Made by a program: the position numbers and the translations under genes. The notes below the pieces were generated by a model, which was not told where the DNA came from, did not search any database, and was given only the letters and a program-made list of their open reading frames with translations. Positions 33,742-41,681 of a stretch of DNA of 41,681 nucleotides are shown piece by piece. The DNA comes from Desulfosarcinaceae bacterium (GTDB lineage Bacteria > Desulfobacterota > Desulfobacteria > Desulfobacterales > Desulfosarcinaceae). Position 1 is the first letter of the stretch, and the number at the start of each line of letters is the position of its first letter. Where the stretch lies: NCBI GenBank assembly GCA_030066015.1, contig JASJCL010000051.1, positions 1 through 41,681 on the forward strand, written 5' to 3'.

Positions 33742-35136
33742 TCAGGAAATGGCGGCCGCACCGGCCCGCTTGCAGCGGCGCGCCACTTTCGCCACATAGC
33801 CGGCGATGTCGCATTTGCGTTCGAGGCCGGTGGCGGCCATGTAGCGCACTTTACCGAAGATGTCGCGCTCGAACCAGGCCCGGTCGTGCAGCCCAAACAC
33901 CCACCCCACACCGGCGTATGAATTGGCGTCGCGCCCATCCAGAAAGTACTTGTTGTTGAGATGGAGGGCGCTCTCATAGGCCGTCTCGGGGGTCGGCGAC
34001 CATTCGAGGATCTTCTTGCCCCAGTACATGCGCATGTAGTTGTGCATGTAGCCAGTGGCTTTCATCTCCTGCATGGCGGCATTCCAATAGGGATCGTGGG
34101 TTCGGGCGGCATCCAAGGCCTCGCGGGTATAGACATTGGGGCGCGGGTCGTCGGCGTGCTGCGCCAGGGAGGTGCGGGCCCAGGCCGGCAGGGAGGCATA
34201 CCGGTCGTAAGCCGGAGTGTGGTGCATGAAGTTGATGGCCAGCTCCCGCCGGACGATGAGTTCCTCAAGGTAGGCGTCGCGATCCTCCTGGCTGCCCTGC
34301 GTCGCATCGCGCACCTTGAGCGCCAAAAAAACGGGCGAGATCTGGCCGAAATGGAGGTAGGGACTCATGCCCGAGCCGTCGTCCGTCTGGGGCTGGTTGC
34401 GGTGGGCGACGTAGCGCGCCAGCCGCTGGGTGAGAAAGGTGCGCAGGCGACGCTTCGCTTCGGAGGGGCCCCCCTTGAAGAAGAGCGTCACGGGAGCCAC
34501 GGCGTGGTCAATCTGCAGCGTATCGAGCAGTGCGTCGAGATGGTCCAGCGACAGGCCCTCGACGGGCAGGTTGCGGCTGTCGTGTTTGGGACGGTAGCGG
34601 GGGCATGGCTGCAGGTAGTCGTCCAGGTGGCGGTTCACCTTGGGGCGGATGGTCCGGGCGGCGTACTCCGCTTTGGTGGAGGTGACCGCCACCGGCACCA
34701 CCACATCGCCCTCCACCGCCAGAACCGGGCAGTCCGTCCCGCGAGCGAGCGCTTCGCGCCATTGGCGCTGGTGGCGCGTGTAGCCCACATCGCAAACCAC
34801 CATGGCCGCCTGACGGGCCAGGTCGACGGCCACCGTCGGCGGATCGCCATGCCGCACCACCATGCGGATCCGCCGCCGGGCCAGGAGGGCCTGCGTGTCG
34901 GCCAACCCCTCCAGCATGAATCGGTAGTGGCGGCGATTGGCCTCGGGGTAGCCGTCCATGAGGCCGAAGCAGACCAGAACGGGGAGGTCCAGACGGTTGG
35001 CCTTCTGAATGGCGATCTCCAGCGCAGGATTGTCATGGGCGCGCTGGGATTGCTGCATCCAATAAAGAACGTAGGCGGCCTTGGGACGCGGGGGGCCTTC
35101 TTTTAGCCGGCTGATACGGGTCGCTTCGACGCCCAT
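33742..35136 (-). CDS. phr: Class II deoxyribodipyrimidine (CPD) photolyase
   Basis: A 464-residue flavoenzyme that uses light to split UV-made pyrimidine dimers. The N-terminal Rossmann part starts AAYVLYWMQQSQRAHDNPAL. The C-terminal FAD-binding part has the class II hallmarks SPYLHFGQISP (about 270-280), EELIVRRELAINFMHH, GYMHNYMRMYWGKKILEW and YFLDGRDANSYAGVGWVFG, then FGKVRYM. A GGGGGGAGGG site precedes the ATG. It begins 41 bp after the octaheme cytochrome gene in the same direction. Presence in a probable anaerobe suggests shallow, light-exposed habitat. Confidence 0.95.
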   Translation of the reverse strand: MGVEATRISRLKEGPPRPKAAYVLYWMQQSQRAHDNPALEIAIQKANRLDLPVLVCFGLMDGYPEANRRHYRFMLEGLADTQALLARRRIRMVVRHGDPPTVAVDLARQAAMVVCDVGYTRHQRQWREALARGTDCPVLAVEGDVVVPVAVTSTKAEYAARTIRPKVNRHLDDYLQPCPRYRPKHDSRNLPVEGLSLDHLDALLDTLQIDHAVAPVTLFFKGGPSEAKRRLRTFLTQRLARYVAHRNQPQTDDGSGMSPYLHFGQISPVFLALKVRDATQGSQEDRDAYLEELIVRRELAINFMHHTPAYDRYASLPAWARTSLAQHADDPRPNVYTREALDAARTHDPYWNAAMQEMKATGYMHNYMRMYWGKKILEWSPTPETAYESALHLNNKYFLDGRDANSYAGVGWVFGLHDRAWFERDIFGKVRYMAATGLERKCDIAGYVAKVARRCKRAGAAAIS

Positions 35137-35177
35137 CCCTCCCCCCTTTTTTCACGCGTGCAACGCTATCGCCGCCA

Positions 35178-36701
35178 CTACTCTCTGCGCGGGCCGAGGC
35201 GCTTCTCCAAGGCGAGCCTGTCGGCCAGCTGGATAACGCTCCGGGAGAGTTGGTAGCGGCCGTCGGCGAACACACCATAATCGCCCCCGCCGGCCATGGC
35301 CGATGCGAACCGCACGGTGTTGGCGTAGAAGAGCCAACCGTCACTCCAGATGCGTTCGATCGCCTCGTCGAAGGGGTTTTGGTCTTGATCGAGCCCCGTG
35401 GCGATCCCCTGGTCCCAGGCGGACCGCATCAGGTCGGTGGCGGCTTTGACGCTGGCATTGGAGGCGTGAATGGTCTCCTCGTAGCGCTTGAAATGCCCGT
35501 CGACCCAGCTGCTGTCATGACATTTGAGGCAGATGGCCGTCATCTCCATCCGACGGTTGGCCTGTTCCTCGGTCGAGATCAGAAACTTCTGGGCAAACCC
35601 GCCGTCGAAGTCGGTGGGCAGCGGCCGTCCCTCACTATTGCGGATGATGGTCGTGTCGGGGTTGATGGGTTGGGGATGGGCGTAAATCAGACCGAAGATG
35701 CGCCAGGAGAGGCGGTTTTTCATCTCGTGGGTGCGCTCGGCCACCACATTCTCGTCGCTGTCCACCAACAGGCTGATGTGGCAGGTGGCGCAGGTGGGGG
35801 CGCGGAAGTCATCCCCGATGGTCCAGGGGACCTTGTCGAAGTCCCATTCGTGGTGCTTGGAAAGGTAGATGTTGCCGTGCTTGCTGGCCTTGTAAACCTT
35901 CAATGCGGGCACGTCCGGTCCCACGTGGCATTCGCCGCAGGTATCGGGCTTGCGGGCCATGGCCATGGAGAACTGGTGACGGGTGTGGCAGGCCGCGCAG
36001 GAGCCGCGGCTGCCGTCGAGATTGATGCGCCCGACCCCTTGATTGGGCCAGCCGGCAATAATGGGAAACTCGAGCTCACCCGCATCGGTGTCGCGCACTT
36101 CGCTGCCGGTGACCTTGAGTTCGGTGCCATGGCAGTAATAGCAGCCCTCCGCACGGGCGGCCGCCCCCTCCGCCGTGACGCTCAGGCGCCCATCCGCAAC
36201 TTCGGGCTGCCCGAGGATGGAGCGTTGCAGCTGGTTGTATACCGCATTCTCCTTCAGATTCTTGCGGGCGTGGGCCATGATGTTGCGGTCGTACTGCTCG
36301 GCCTCTTGGGGATGACAGGTGGCGCAGTCCTGGGGAGAGACCACGACATGGACATCGTAGCCGTTGTGGTCGAAGGTGTCGGCATGGGCCTCGGGGCGCA
36401 GCAGGTGGCACTCTGCGCAGCCAACGGCCACCGTGCGCAGGCTCTCGGGGACGTCCGTGGCGCTCACCTTGCGGCCCTCTCCGGTGACCTTCATGGCCGC
36501 CGCTGGTGTGATGGCCGCATGACGGCTGTTGCGCCAACCGGCCACGATCCCGGGATGAAAACTGGCATGACAGTCGAGACACTCCTGGGTGGCATCGCTG
36601 ATCGCTGCCGGGGCAGCAGCGTCCTGGTCAGCGGCAGCGCAAAGGATGGGCAGGCAACTGCCCATCAGCACGATGATCAAGAGGCAAATCGATCGGTTCA
36701 A
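35178..36701 (-). CDS. Octaheme cytochrome c, hydroxylamine-oxidoreductase (HAO) family
   Basis: A 507-residue periplasmic multiheme cytochrome. A signal peptide (CLLIIVLMGSCLPILCAA) occupies the first 23 residues. Eight CxxCH heme sites start at residues 41, 95, 126, 187, 235, 255, 304 and 391, the number and spacing of the HAO family. Distal histidine candidates include KHGNIYLSKHHEWD (about 274-287). Ammonia oxidisers use HAO to oxidise hydroxylamine, while related enzymes in anaerobes probably reduce nitrite or hydroxylamine. Whether the crosslinking Tyr is present needs an alignment. The start is TTG with AGGAG six bases upstream. The DHOD-like gene ends 37 bp upstream. No quinol dehydrogenase partner (NapC/NrfH type) is in the window. 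Confidence 0.87.
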   Translation of the reverse strand: MNRSICLLIIVLMGSCLPILCAAADQDAAAPAAISDATQECLDCHASFHPGIVAGWRNSRHAAITPAAAMKVTGEGRKVSATDVPESLRTVAVGCAECHLLRPEAHADTFDHNGYDVHVVVSPQDCATCHPQEAEQYDRNIMAHARKNLKENAVYNQLQRSILGQPEVADGRLSVTAEGAAARAEGCYYCHGTELKVTGSEVRDTDAGELEFPIIAGWPNQGVGRINLDGSRGSCAACHTRHQFSMAMARKPDTCGECHVGPDVPALKVYKASKHGNIYLSKHHEWDFDKVPWTIGDDFRAPTCATCHISLLVDSDENVVAERTHEMKNRLSWRIFGLIYAHPQPINPDTTIIRNSEGRPLPTDFDGGFAQKFLISTEEQANRRMEMTAICLKCHDSSWVDGHFKRYEETIHASNASVKAATDLMRSAWDQGIATGLDQDQNPFDEAIERIWSDGWLFYANTVRFASAMAGGGDYGVFADGRYQLSRSVIQLADRLALEKRLGPRRE

Positions 36702-36738
36702 GGATCACTCCTGGTAATGGTCAAGGAAACGGTGGCGA

Positions 36739-37764
36739 TTAGGTCAGGTGATCTTTCTTGCCGCCGAAGTAGCGCATGAACTGGGTGCGGTCATATATCG
36801 ACGGGTCGGTACTCTGCTCCTGGCTGAGCTTTCCGCGGAAATCTGCCAGCCCGCGGCAACCTTTGGCCGTCATCCACGCTTCCAACGCTTTCAACATGGT
36901 CGCGATATGAGCGGGGCCGTTCTTGTAAAGGCAGGAGGCGGTCTGCACGGCAGCGGCCCCGGCCAGGAGCTGTTTGACAACGGCCGCCCCGTCGTGCACG
37001 CCGGTGGAAGCGGCCAAATCGCAGTCCACCTTGTTGGCCATGATGGCGACCCAGCGCAGGGATAGGGCCAGTTCGGCAGGATTACTGAAGACAAAGCCCG
37101 GCGTCAACTCCATCTTCTCGATATTGATGTCGGGGCTGTAGAAGCGGTTGAACAGCACCAGACCGCCGATGCCGGTGCGGGACAGCTTCTGAATCATGGG
37201 CCCCAGGTCGGTGAAGTAGGGACTGATTTTCAACGCGACCGGTATGTCGAGCTTCTCCGTGACCGCCGCACAGGTCTCAAAATAGAAGGCCGTTGTGGCG
37301 GCGGGTTCCGCTGAAAAGTCGGTGGGTGGAAAGAACATGTTCAGTTCGAGGGCGTCCGCGCCGGCCGCGGCCAGGTGCTTGGCGTAGGAAAGCCACTCAA
37401 CGCTTTTAAGAAAGCAGTTGATGCTGGCAATGACGGGAATGGAGAGCGCTTTCTTGCTCTCCCCCACCAGGTCCACATACTTCTTGAGGTTCTCCTCACG
37501 CAGCACGTATTGGTAGTATTCAATGGGGCTGATGCGCCCCTCATATTCGAAGTAGGCCTTGCCGTCGGCGTTTTTAGGGCTGCTCTTGATAAAATCGGTG
37601 TATTCGAGGGCCACCTCCTCCTCGAAGATCGATTTCAATACGACGGCGCCGGCACCTTGCTCCTCGAGCGCTTTGACCTTGGCCACGGAACTGGTCATAC
37701 CGGAGCTGCCGGCGATAATGGGATTTTTGAGCTCCAGGCCTAAGTAACGGGTCGATGTGTCCAT
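36739..37764 (-). CDS. Dihydroorotate-dehydrogenase-like FMN protein
   Basis: A 341-residue TIM-barrel flavoprotein resembling class 1 dihydroorotate dehydrogenases. Visible parts are YLGLELKNPIIAGSSGMTSS (N-terminal strand and FMN loop), GAGAVVLKSIFEEE, VIASINCF, ADALELNMFFPPTDF, PVALKISPYFTD and the phosphate-binding end ASTGVHDGAAVVKQLLAGA. It is of the PyrD-like type found in many anaerobes outside pyr operons, and no other pyrimidine gene is nearby, so the substrate may differ. GAAGAGGAGGG precedes the ATG. It heads the run to the octaheme cytochrome and photolyase. Confidence 0.88.
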   Translation of the reverse strand: MDTSTRYLGLELKNPIIAGSSGMTSSVAKVKALEEQGAGAVVLKSIFEEEVALEYTDFIKSSPKNADGKAYFEYEGRISPIEYYQYVLREENLKKYVDLVGESKKALSIPVIASINCFLKSVEWLSYAKHLAAAGADALELNMFFPPTDFSAEPAATTAFYFETCAAVTEKLDIPVALKISPYFTDLGPMIQKLSRTGIGGLVLFNRFYSPDINIEKMELTPGFVFSNPAELALSLRWVAIMANKVDCDLAASTGVHDGAAVVKQLLAGAAAVQTASCLYKNGPAHIATMLKALEAWMTAKGCRGLADFRGKLSQEQSTDPSIYDRTQFMRYFGGKKDHLT

Positions 37765-37908
37765 CCAAAGCCCTCCTCTTCAGGCTCACCATCTAATGTT
37801 AACGGAATCGGGAATATTGCGTAGTGGATCAGTGCAGAATCGCCACAGGCACCGACGGCGCCCACCGGCCGATTCGGGGCCAGATTATGGCATAGTTCGA
37901 CGCGGCGA

Positions 37909-38571
37909 TCAATGTGGGGGAAGGTCATTTTTAGCCGCTATCGCCCGCGTTGGATCTCGCTGCAGGAGGCGGGTGAGGGCCGCCAAGTCGGCGGGTGTAT
38001 TGACGTTGAGGAAGGCATGCAGGTGGGGATCCACCCGGCGCAATAGCGGTTCGGAAACCTCTTTGAGCACAACTTGCGAATAGAGCCGATCCACCTTCAC
38101 CTCACCCTCGGCCAACATATCGGCGATCACCGGCAGACACCTGTGACTGTAAACGGCACAGAGGGGCTGATAGAATTGTCCCAGTCGGGGAACGACCACA
38201 TCCGTCGTCGGACGAATCTCCGCCAGGATGGTCTCGATCACCTCCCGGGAAAGCAGAGGGGTGTCGCAGGGACAGCAGAAAAGATACTCCCTGGCGACGG
38301 CAGTGAGGCCGGCGTGGATCCCCGCCAGCGGGCTTTGAACGGGCAAGCGGTCTTCGATAACGTCGACGCCCAGGCCGGCATAGGGCGCCCGGTCTTTGGC
38401 CACGATGTGGACCGATTCGAAGCAGGCCCTCAAGGTGTCCAGAATGCGTTGAATCATGGGGCGTCCAGCCACCTCAGCAAAGGCCTTGTTGATACCCGGC
38501 ATCCGTCGGCTGCGCCCCCCGGCCAACAGCAGGGCGCCGCAGCAGGGTGCGTCAGGATCCCGCGACATCAT
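37909..38571 (-). CDS. mobA: Molybdenum cofactor guanylyltransferase
   Basis: A 220-residue enzyme that adds GMP to molybdopterin to give the bis-MGD cofactor used by formate dehydrogenases and related enzymes. The nucleotide-binding signature LLLAGGRSRRMPGINKAF (residues 14-31) is present, although the usual RMG-x-x-K spacing is stretched to RMPGINK. FCCPCDTPLLS (about 94-104) supplies the Mg-binding Asp, and VVPRLGQFYQPLCAVYS follows. The start ATG overlaps the moeA stop by 3 bases, so translation is coupled. It ends the FmdE-MoeA-like-MoeA-MobA operon. Confidence 0.92.
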   Translation of the reverse strand: MMSRDPDAPCCGALLLAGGRSRRMPGINKAFAEVAGRPMIQRILDTLRACFESVHIVAKDRAPYAGLGVDVIEDRLPVQSPLAGIHAGLTAVAREYLFCCPCDTPLLSREVIETILAEIRPTTDVVVPRLGQFYQPLCAVYSHRCLPVIADMLAEGEVKVDRLYSQVVLKEVSEPLLRRVDPHLHAFLNVNTPADLAALTRLLQRDPTRAIAAKNDLPPH

Positions 38572-39803
38572 CGGCAGCTCCCCAGCATCTGGACGGACAC
38601 CTCGCCGCCGGCGTCGATGACCTCCCGCCCTTCGGGAATCACGGCGATTGCCTCGGCCTCGGCCATGGAGCGCAGACGGCTGCGGTCCCGGTGGGCCTGG
38701 AAGCGGGTTTCGCCGGCGTCATCCACCAATTCTCCATAGATGAACTGGGTCCAGTCCGCCTTGCGACCGCGCAGTGCCGCTCGCGTCCGAACCCGTCGAC
38801 ATGGGAGCGGCGGTTCACGACGGCCGGATAGGCGGAAGAGGCCTGGCAGCGCCAGCTGCAGGAATGCCATCAGATTGGAGGGCGGCCCGCCGGGCAGGAC
38901 GAATACCGGTTTCCCCTCTAGGATACCCATCCCCACCGCCTTGCCCGGCCCCATGCGGATGCGGTGGTAGCATTTGCGCCAGCCCAGCCGTTCCAGCACC
39001 GGTGAGAGCAGGTCTTTGCGACTGGTCCAAGCCCCTCCGCTGGTGATGACGGCCTCCCCGTCGGCGATGGCGGTTTGGAGACGTTCGGTGATGACCTCGG
39101 GCCGGTCCTCCGCAAAGTCGATCTCCGTGGGCATCCCAAGGTGGCGGCACCAGGCGGCGATCGTCATCACATTACTGCTGTAAACCTGGCCCTCGGCGAT
39201 GGTCTCCCCCGGTGCCACGACCTCGGTACCAGTGGCGATGAGGCGCACTTTGGGGCGGGGAATCACCGCGAGATGGGAATGGCCGGCGGCGACCAGGAGC
39301 CCCAGTTTACCGGGGGTCAGCACTTCGCCGGCCGACACGACGGTGCTGTGGCGCTCCACGTCGCTGCCGCAGGGCAGAATGTTGCGCCCTTGGTGGGCCG
39401 TGGCGGTCACCGCAATCCAACCATCCGCCTCGCGCACGAACTCATTGGCCACGACGGCGTCGGCCCCCGGCGGTATGGCAGCGCCGGTGAGCACCCCCAC
39501 CGCCGCACCGGGGGTCACCCGGGCACTGTCCGGATGACGCATACCCGCGACGATGTGATGGTGAACCGCGAGGCGAACCGGCGTTTGCGGGCTGGCGGCG
39601 GCGACCGCCGAGGAGATGACCGCAAAACCATCCTTCATGGAGGCGTCGGCGGAGGGAACATCTACCTGGGAAACGGCATCTTCCGCGACCACTTGACCCA
39701 CCGCTTCCAACAGGGGCACGCGCCGGGCCGGAAGGGGCTGGATGGCATCGCAGGTAATCCGGTGGGCCTCCTGGAAGCCGATCAGCGCGGCACTGCGGCT
39801 CAC
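38568..39803 (-). CDS. moeA: Molybdopterin molybdotransferase
   Basis: A 411-residue enzyme that inserts molybdate (or tungstate) into adenylylated molybdopterin. The family order is visible: GQVVAEDAVSQVDVPSADASMKDGFAV (substrate-pocket region), TGAAIPPGADAVV (about residues 132-144), VRLIATGTEV and YSSNVMTIAAW, then the MoCF core ITSGGAWTSRKD and GKAVGMGILEGKPVFVLPGGPPSNLM. The frame extends to 39839, but the GTG at 39803 overlaps the upstream stop by 4 bp (GTGA) and has GGGAAG upstream, so it is chosen. Domain IV is present at the C-terminus. Confidence 0.9.
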   Translation of the reverse strand: MSRSAALIGFQEAHRITCDAIQPLPARRVPLLEAVGQVVAEDAVSQVDVPSADASMKDGFAVISSAVAAASPQTPVRLAVHHHIVAGMRHPDSARVTPGAAVGVLTGAAIPPGADAVVANEFVREADGWIAVTATAHQGRNILPCGSDVERHSTVVSAGEVLTPGKLGLLVAAGHSHLAVIPRPKVRLIATGTEVVAPGETIAEGQVYSSNVMTIAAWCRHLGMPTEIDFAEDRPEVITERLQTAIADGEAVITSGGAWTSRKDLLSPVLERLGWRKCYHRIRMGPGKAVGMGILEGKPVFVLPGGPPSNLMAFLQLALPGLFRLSGRREPPLPCRRVRTRAALRGRKADWTQFIYGELVDDAGETRFQAHRDRSRLRSMAEAEAIAVIPEGREVIDAGGEVSVQMLGSCR

Positions 39804-40864
39804 GAGCACTTCCCGAAGCTGCAGTCCGGGTAGCGGCACGCCTCGCAGTCCAGGCAGAGCCCCCCCACACTGAGGCGCGCCAGATCGTTTTCGTCGGGAT
39901 TCTCGCCGGCCAACAGGCGCGGCAGGAGGAGATCGAAGACGGTGGCCTGGTGGTAGAGGCCGCAGGCGGGTATACCGATGATGGGGGTCTGGCCGTGGTA
40001 GGCCAGCATCCCCATGGCCCCTGGCAGGGCCCCGGCGCCGTAATGCAGTCGATCCACCCCGGCCTGACGGATGCCCAGGCGGGTCACGTCATCGGGATCC
40101 ACCGACATGCCACCCGTGGTAACGATGAGGTCGGTGTCATCTCTTAGGAATTTTTGCGTGGCGGCGGCGATCCGCGCCACATCGTCGGGCAGGATGACGG
40201 TTTCCACGAGGTGTACACCCCATGCCGCCAGCTTCTCCCGGACAATGGTCTCGAAGCGGTCTTCAATGAGACCATCGTAGACCTCGTTCCCGGTGATGAT
40301 GAGCCTTACCTGGGTTCGGCTGTAGCTCTTGACGCTGAAGATGGGGGCGTGCGCTGCGGCCAGCGCCACGGCCTGGTCGAGGCGGTCGCGGTCGATGACC
40401 AGCGGAATGGCCCGCGTGCCGGCCACCACGTCCCCTTCGCGGACCGGCACATGGTTGTGGCGGGATGCACACATGACGTCGGGGATGAGGTTGAAGGCCA
40501 CCAACGCGTCGGTGGCGACCTTCAGCAGGCCGTCGTAGGTCGCCGTCAACTGCAGTTTGCCCTCGCGGGGTTGGCCGCTGAAGCCGATCCCCGGACCGGC
40601 CAGCGCCGTGGCGAGGGCCAGGACGGCATCGTCCTCATGCACCTGATTCTCCTTCAGGTCGAGCACATAGAGGTGCCGCTTGCCCAGCCGCATGAGGCGG
40701 CAGAGGTCTTCCGGTGCCACCTTGTGGCCGCGTCTGAAGGTCGCTCCCTTGAACTCCCCGGGACGCACTTCGGTAATGTCGTGGGCCAGTCGCGCACCAA
40801 CGGCCGCTTCAATGGGAACCTTGGAGAGCTGTTCATCGTGGTATTTGGCGTTGCCACTGCACAT
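39800..40864 (-). CDS. MoeA-like molybdopterin-binding protein with a Cys-rich C-terminal tail
   Basis: The 354-residue protein shares the molybdopterin-binding MoCF core (VRLIITGNEVYDGLI about residues 186-200, DLIVTTGGMSVDPDDVT about 244-260, TPIIGIPACGLYHQATVFDL near 310). Its N-terminal part differs from MoeA (VGARLAHDITEVRPGEFKG). It ends in a cysteine cluster, CLDCEACRYPDCSFGKC, with five Cys that could bind a [4Fe-4S] centre. The ATG at 40864 has GAGGG upstream; an ATG at 40882 is an alternative. Its stop overlaps moeA. Together with the FmdE-like protein it may serve a special molybdenum or tungsten enzyme such as formate dehydrogenase. Confidence 0.8.
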   Translation of the reverse strand: MCSGNAKYHDEQLSKVPIEAAVGARLAHDITEVRPGEFKGATFRRGHKVAPEDLCRLMRLGKRHLYVLDLKENQVHEDDAVLALATALAGPGIGFSGQPREGKLQLTATYDGLLKVATDALVAFNLIPDVMCASRHNHVPVREGDVVAGTRAIPLVIDRDRLDQAVALAAAHAPIFSVKSYSRTQVRLIITGNEVYDGLIEDRFETIVREKLAAWGVHLVETVILPDDVARIAAATQKFLRDDTDLIVTTGGMSVDPDDVTRLGIRQAGVDRLHYGAGALPGAMGMLAYHGQTPIIGIPACGLYHQATVFDLLLPRLLAGENPDENDLARLSVGGLCLDCEACRYPDCSFGKCS

Positions 40865-40912
40865 GGGCTGGAACCCTCGCATTCATGAAATCGAGAAGCC
40901 GCAACGGTCGGA

Positions 40913-41578
40913 TCAAACAGCCCGCAGGCATGGTCCGGACGAAGACGGTTGGGGGCCTGCGGCGGAGAGGCGCACCGTTGCCGCATCACACCGCGCGATG
41001 GGGCGAAAATAAGCGCCATGGGCACAGGGTCGGCACAGCACCTGCCCCCCTTTAAGGACCTCTCTCTTGTCGCGCACCACCTGGCCGCAGAGGTCGCAGG
41101 CAGCCTTGAAACGCGACGGTCCCGGCATATCGTGGTAGGGAACGTCCACCTGCACTGCCTGAACATCGAAGAGGAGATCGTCCGGCATACGGATATACGC
41201 TTCCAGTTGTTGGTGCTGCGGATCGGCGATCTCCGGCGCATAGTCGACAACCCGTTGACGGGAGGATTCGGTGGAGAGGATGCGATAGGCGGTCCGACGC
41301 TCCAGATTGACGAAGGTGGCCGCCATGATGCCGTAATCCATGAATTTCAGGGAACGGCGGCCCAGTTTGACCCCGGTGACGTAGGCGATGGCATCGGCCG
41401 CACACCGATCGATCTCAACGTAGACGATAAGTTTCTTGATTTGGGGCATCTCTCTGGGCTGATCGAGACCGATGAGATCGCAGCCCAGCAGGGCCATGCG
41501 AACCCCTACCACCTGACCGGGACACAGGTGTCCGTGGGCCTCTGCAGATCCGCGCAGCAGCGATTTGAAATTTTGCAT
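40913..41578 (-). CDS. FmdE-family protein (formylmethanofuran dehydrogenase subunit E-like)
   Basis: A 221-residue protein with the FmdE N-terminal motif AHGHLCPGQVVGVRMALLG (H15, H17, C19), the mid segment VYVEIDRCAADAIAYVTGVKLG and FMDYGIMAATFVNL. A C-terminal zinc ribbon follows (CDLCG, then CRPC). FmdE proteins outside methanogens are frequent beside molybdopterin genes in sulfate reducers, where they are thought to help formate-dehydrogenase-type enzymes or metal insertion. AGAAGGA lies upstream of the ATG. It is the first visible gene of the molybdopterin operon. The 103 bp beyond it to the window end show no gene. Confidence 0.9.
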   Translation of the reverse strand: MQNFKSLLRGSAEAHGHLCPGQVVGVRMALLGCDLIGLDQPREMPQIKKLIVYVEIDRCAADAIAYVTGVKLGRRSLKFMDYGIMAATFVNLERRTAYRILSTESSRQRVVDYAPEIADPQHQQLEAYIRMPDDLLFDVQAVQVDVPYHDMPGPSRFKAACDLCGQVVRDKREVLKGGQVLCRPCAHGAYFRPIARCDAATVRLSAAGPQPSSSGPCLRAV

Positions 41579-41681
41579 CGACCCGTATCCTTCTGAGTTT
41601 AATTCCCATCGATTATGCTGGATCTAACATAAGCGTCGGCGGAATACAATCCCTGCCCACTGCGCTCCCCGATGGTTGCTG

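Noticed and set aside
35250-36779. 509-residue plus-strand open frame
   Set aside because: It is antisense to the octaheme cytochrome with its eight CxxCH sites and has no recognisable content.

Overview
The window is about 58-60% GC by eye and densely coded on both strands. It looks like the chromosome of an anaerobic, sulfate-reducing-type member of the Desulfobacterota. The indications are an adenylylsulfate reductase beta subunit (aprB), an octaheme hydroxylamine-oxidoreductase-like cytochrome c, an FmdE/MoeA/MobA molybdopterin operon, many PAS-type sensors, and oxygen and light defence (cytochrome bd oxidase, class II photolyase). No rRNA, tRNA, insertion sequence, phage or CRISPR array was seen.

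Layout. 1-3394 (minus): chemotaxis and signalling, with a receiver-PAS-LuxR regulator, a triple-CheW protein and the start of a PAS-containing chemoreceptor. 3724-4994 (plus): a YaeQ-like protein overlapping an SDR that lacks the catalytic tyrosine. 5030-6064 (minus): ADP-ribosylglycohydrolase. 6434-8955 (plus): cydA, cydB and a 38-residue accessory membrane peptide, with a good sigma-70 promoter and a strong terminator. 9127-13821 (minus): a three-gene operon of two radical SAM proteins and a Tat-exported lipoprotein whose last 116 residues carry 21 Trp-x-(Asn/Asp/His) triads, 19 of them Trp-x-Asn. 14336-19423 (minus): an alanine-use locus (PAS protein, ACT-PAS-AAA+ sigma-54 activator, ald, sodium:alanine symporter) with a near-consensus sigma-54 promoter before ald.

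19524-23407: a MoaD/ThiS-like protein ending in Gly-Met, two SRPBCC proteins, an aprB with no aprA beside it, and two unrecognised genes. 23496-27113 (plus): iron-type alcohol dehydrogenase and a hybrid histidine kinase. 27141-27932 (minus): an unrecognised gene. 28247-32713 (plus): an SLC13-type permease with four TrkA-C-like domains and a multi-PAS protein with a CxxC/CxxC tail. 32995-37764 (minus): VOC protein, then (in transcription order) a dihydroorotate-dehydrogenase-like flavoprotein, the octaheme cytochrome and photolyase in one tight run. 37909-41578 (minus): FmdE-like protein, MoeA-like protein with a Cys-rich tail, MoeA and MobA in one overlapping operon.

The standout is the radical SAM locus. 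Trp-x-Asn is the kind of aromatic-x-residue triad that three-residue-cyclophane (triceptide) radical SAM/SPASM maturases crosslink. The gene order and translational coupling suggest that the two enzymes modify the tail of a large Tat lipoprotein before it folds and is exported. This is inference from sequence; no chemistry has been shown. The remainder looks like ordinary accessory metabolism and signalling, with several single oddities listed under findings.
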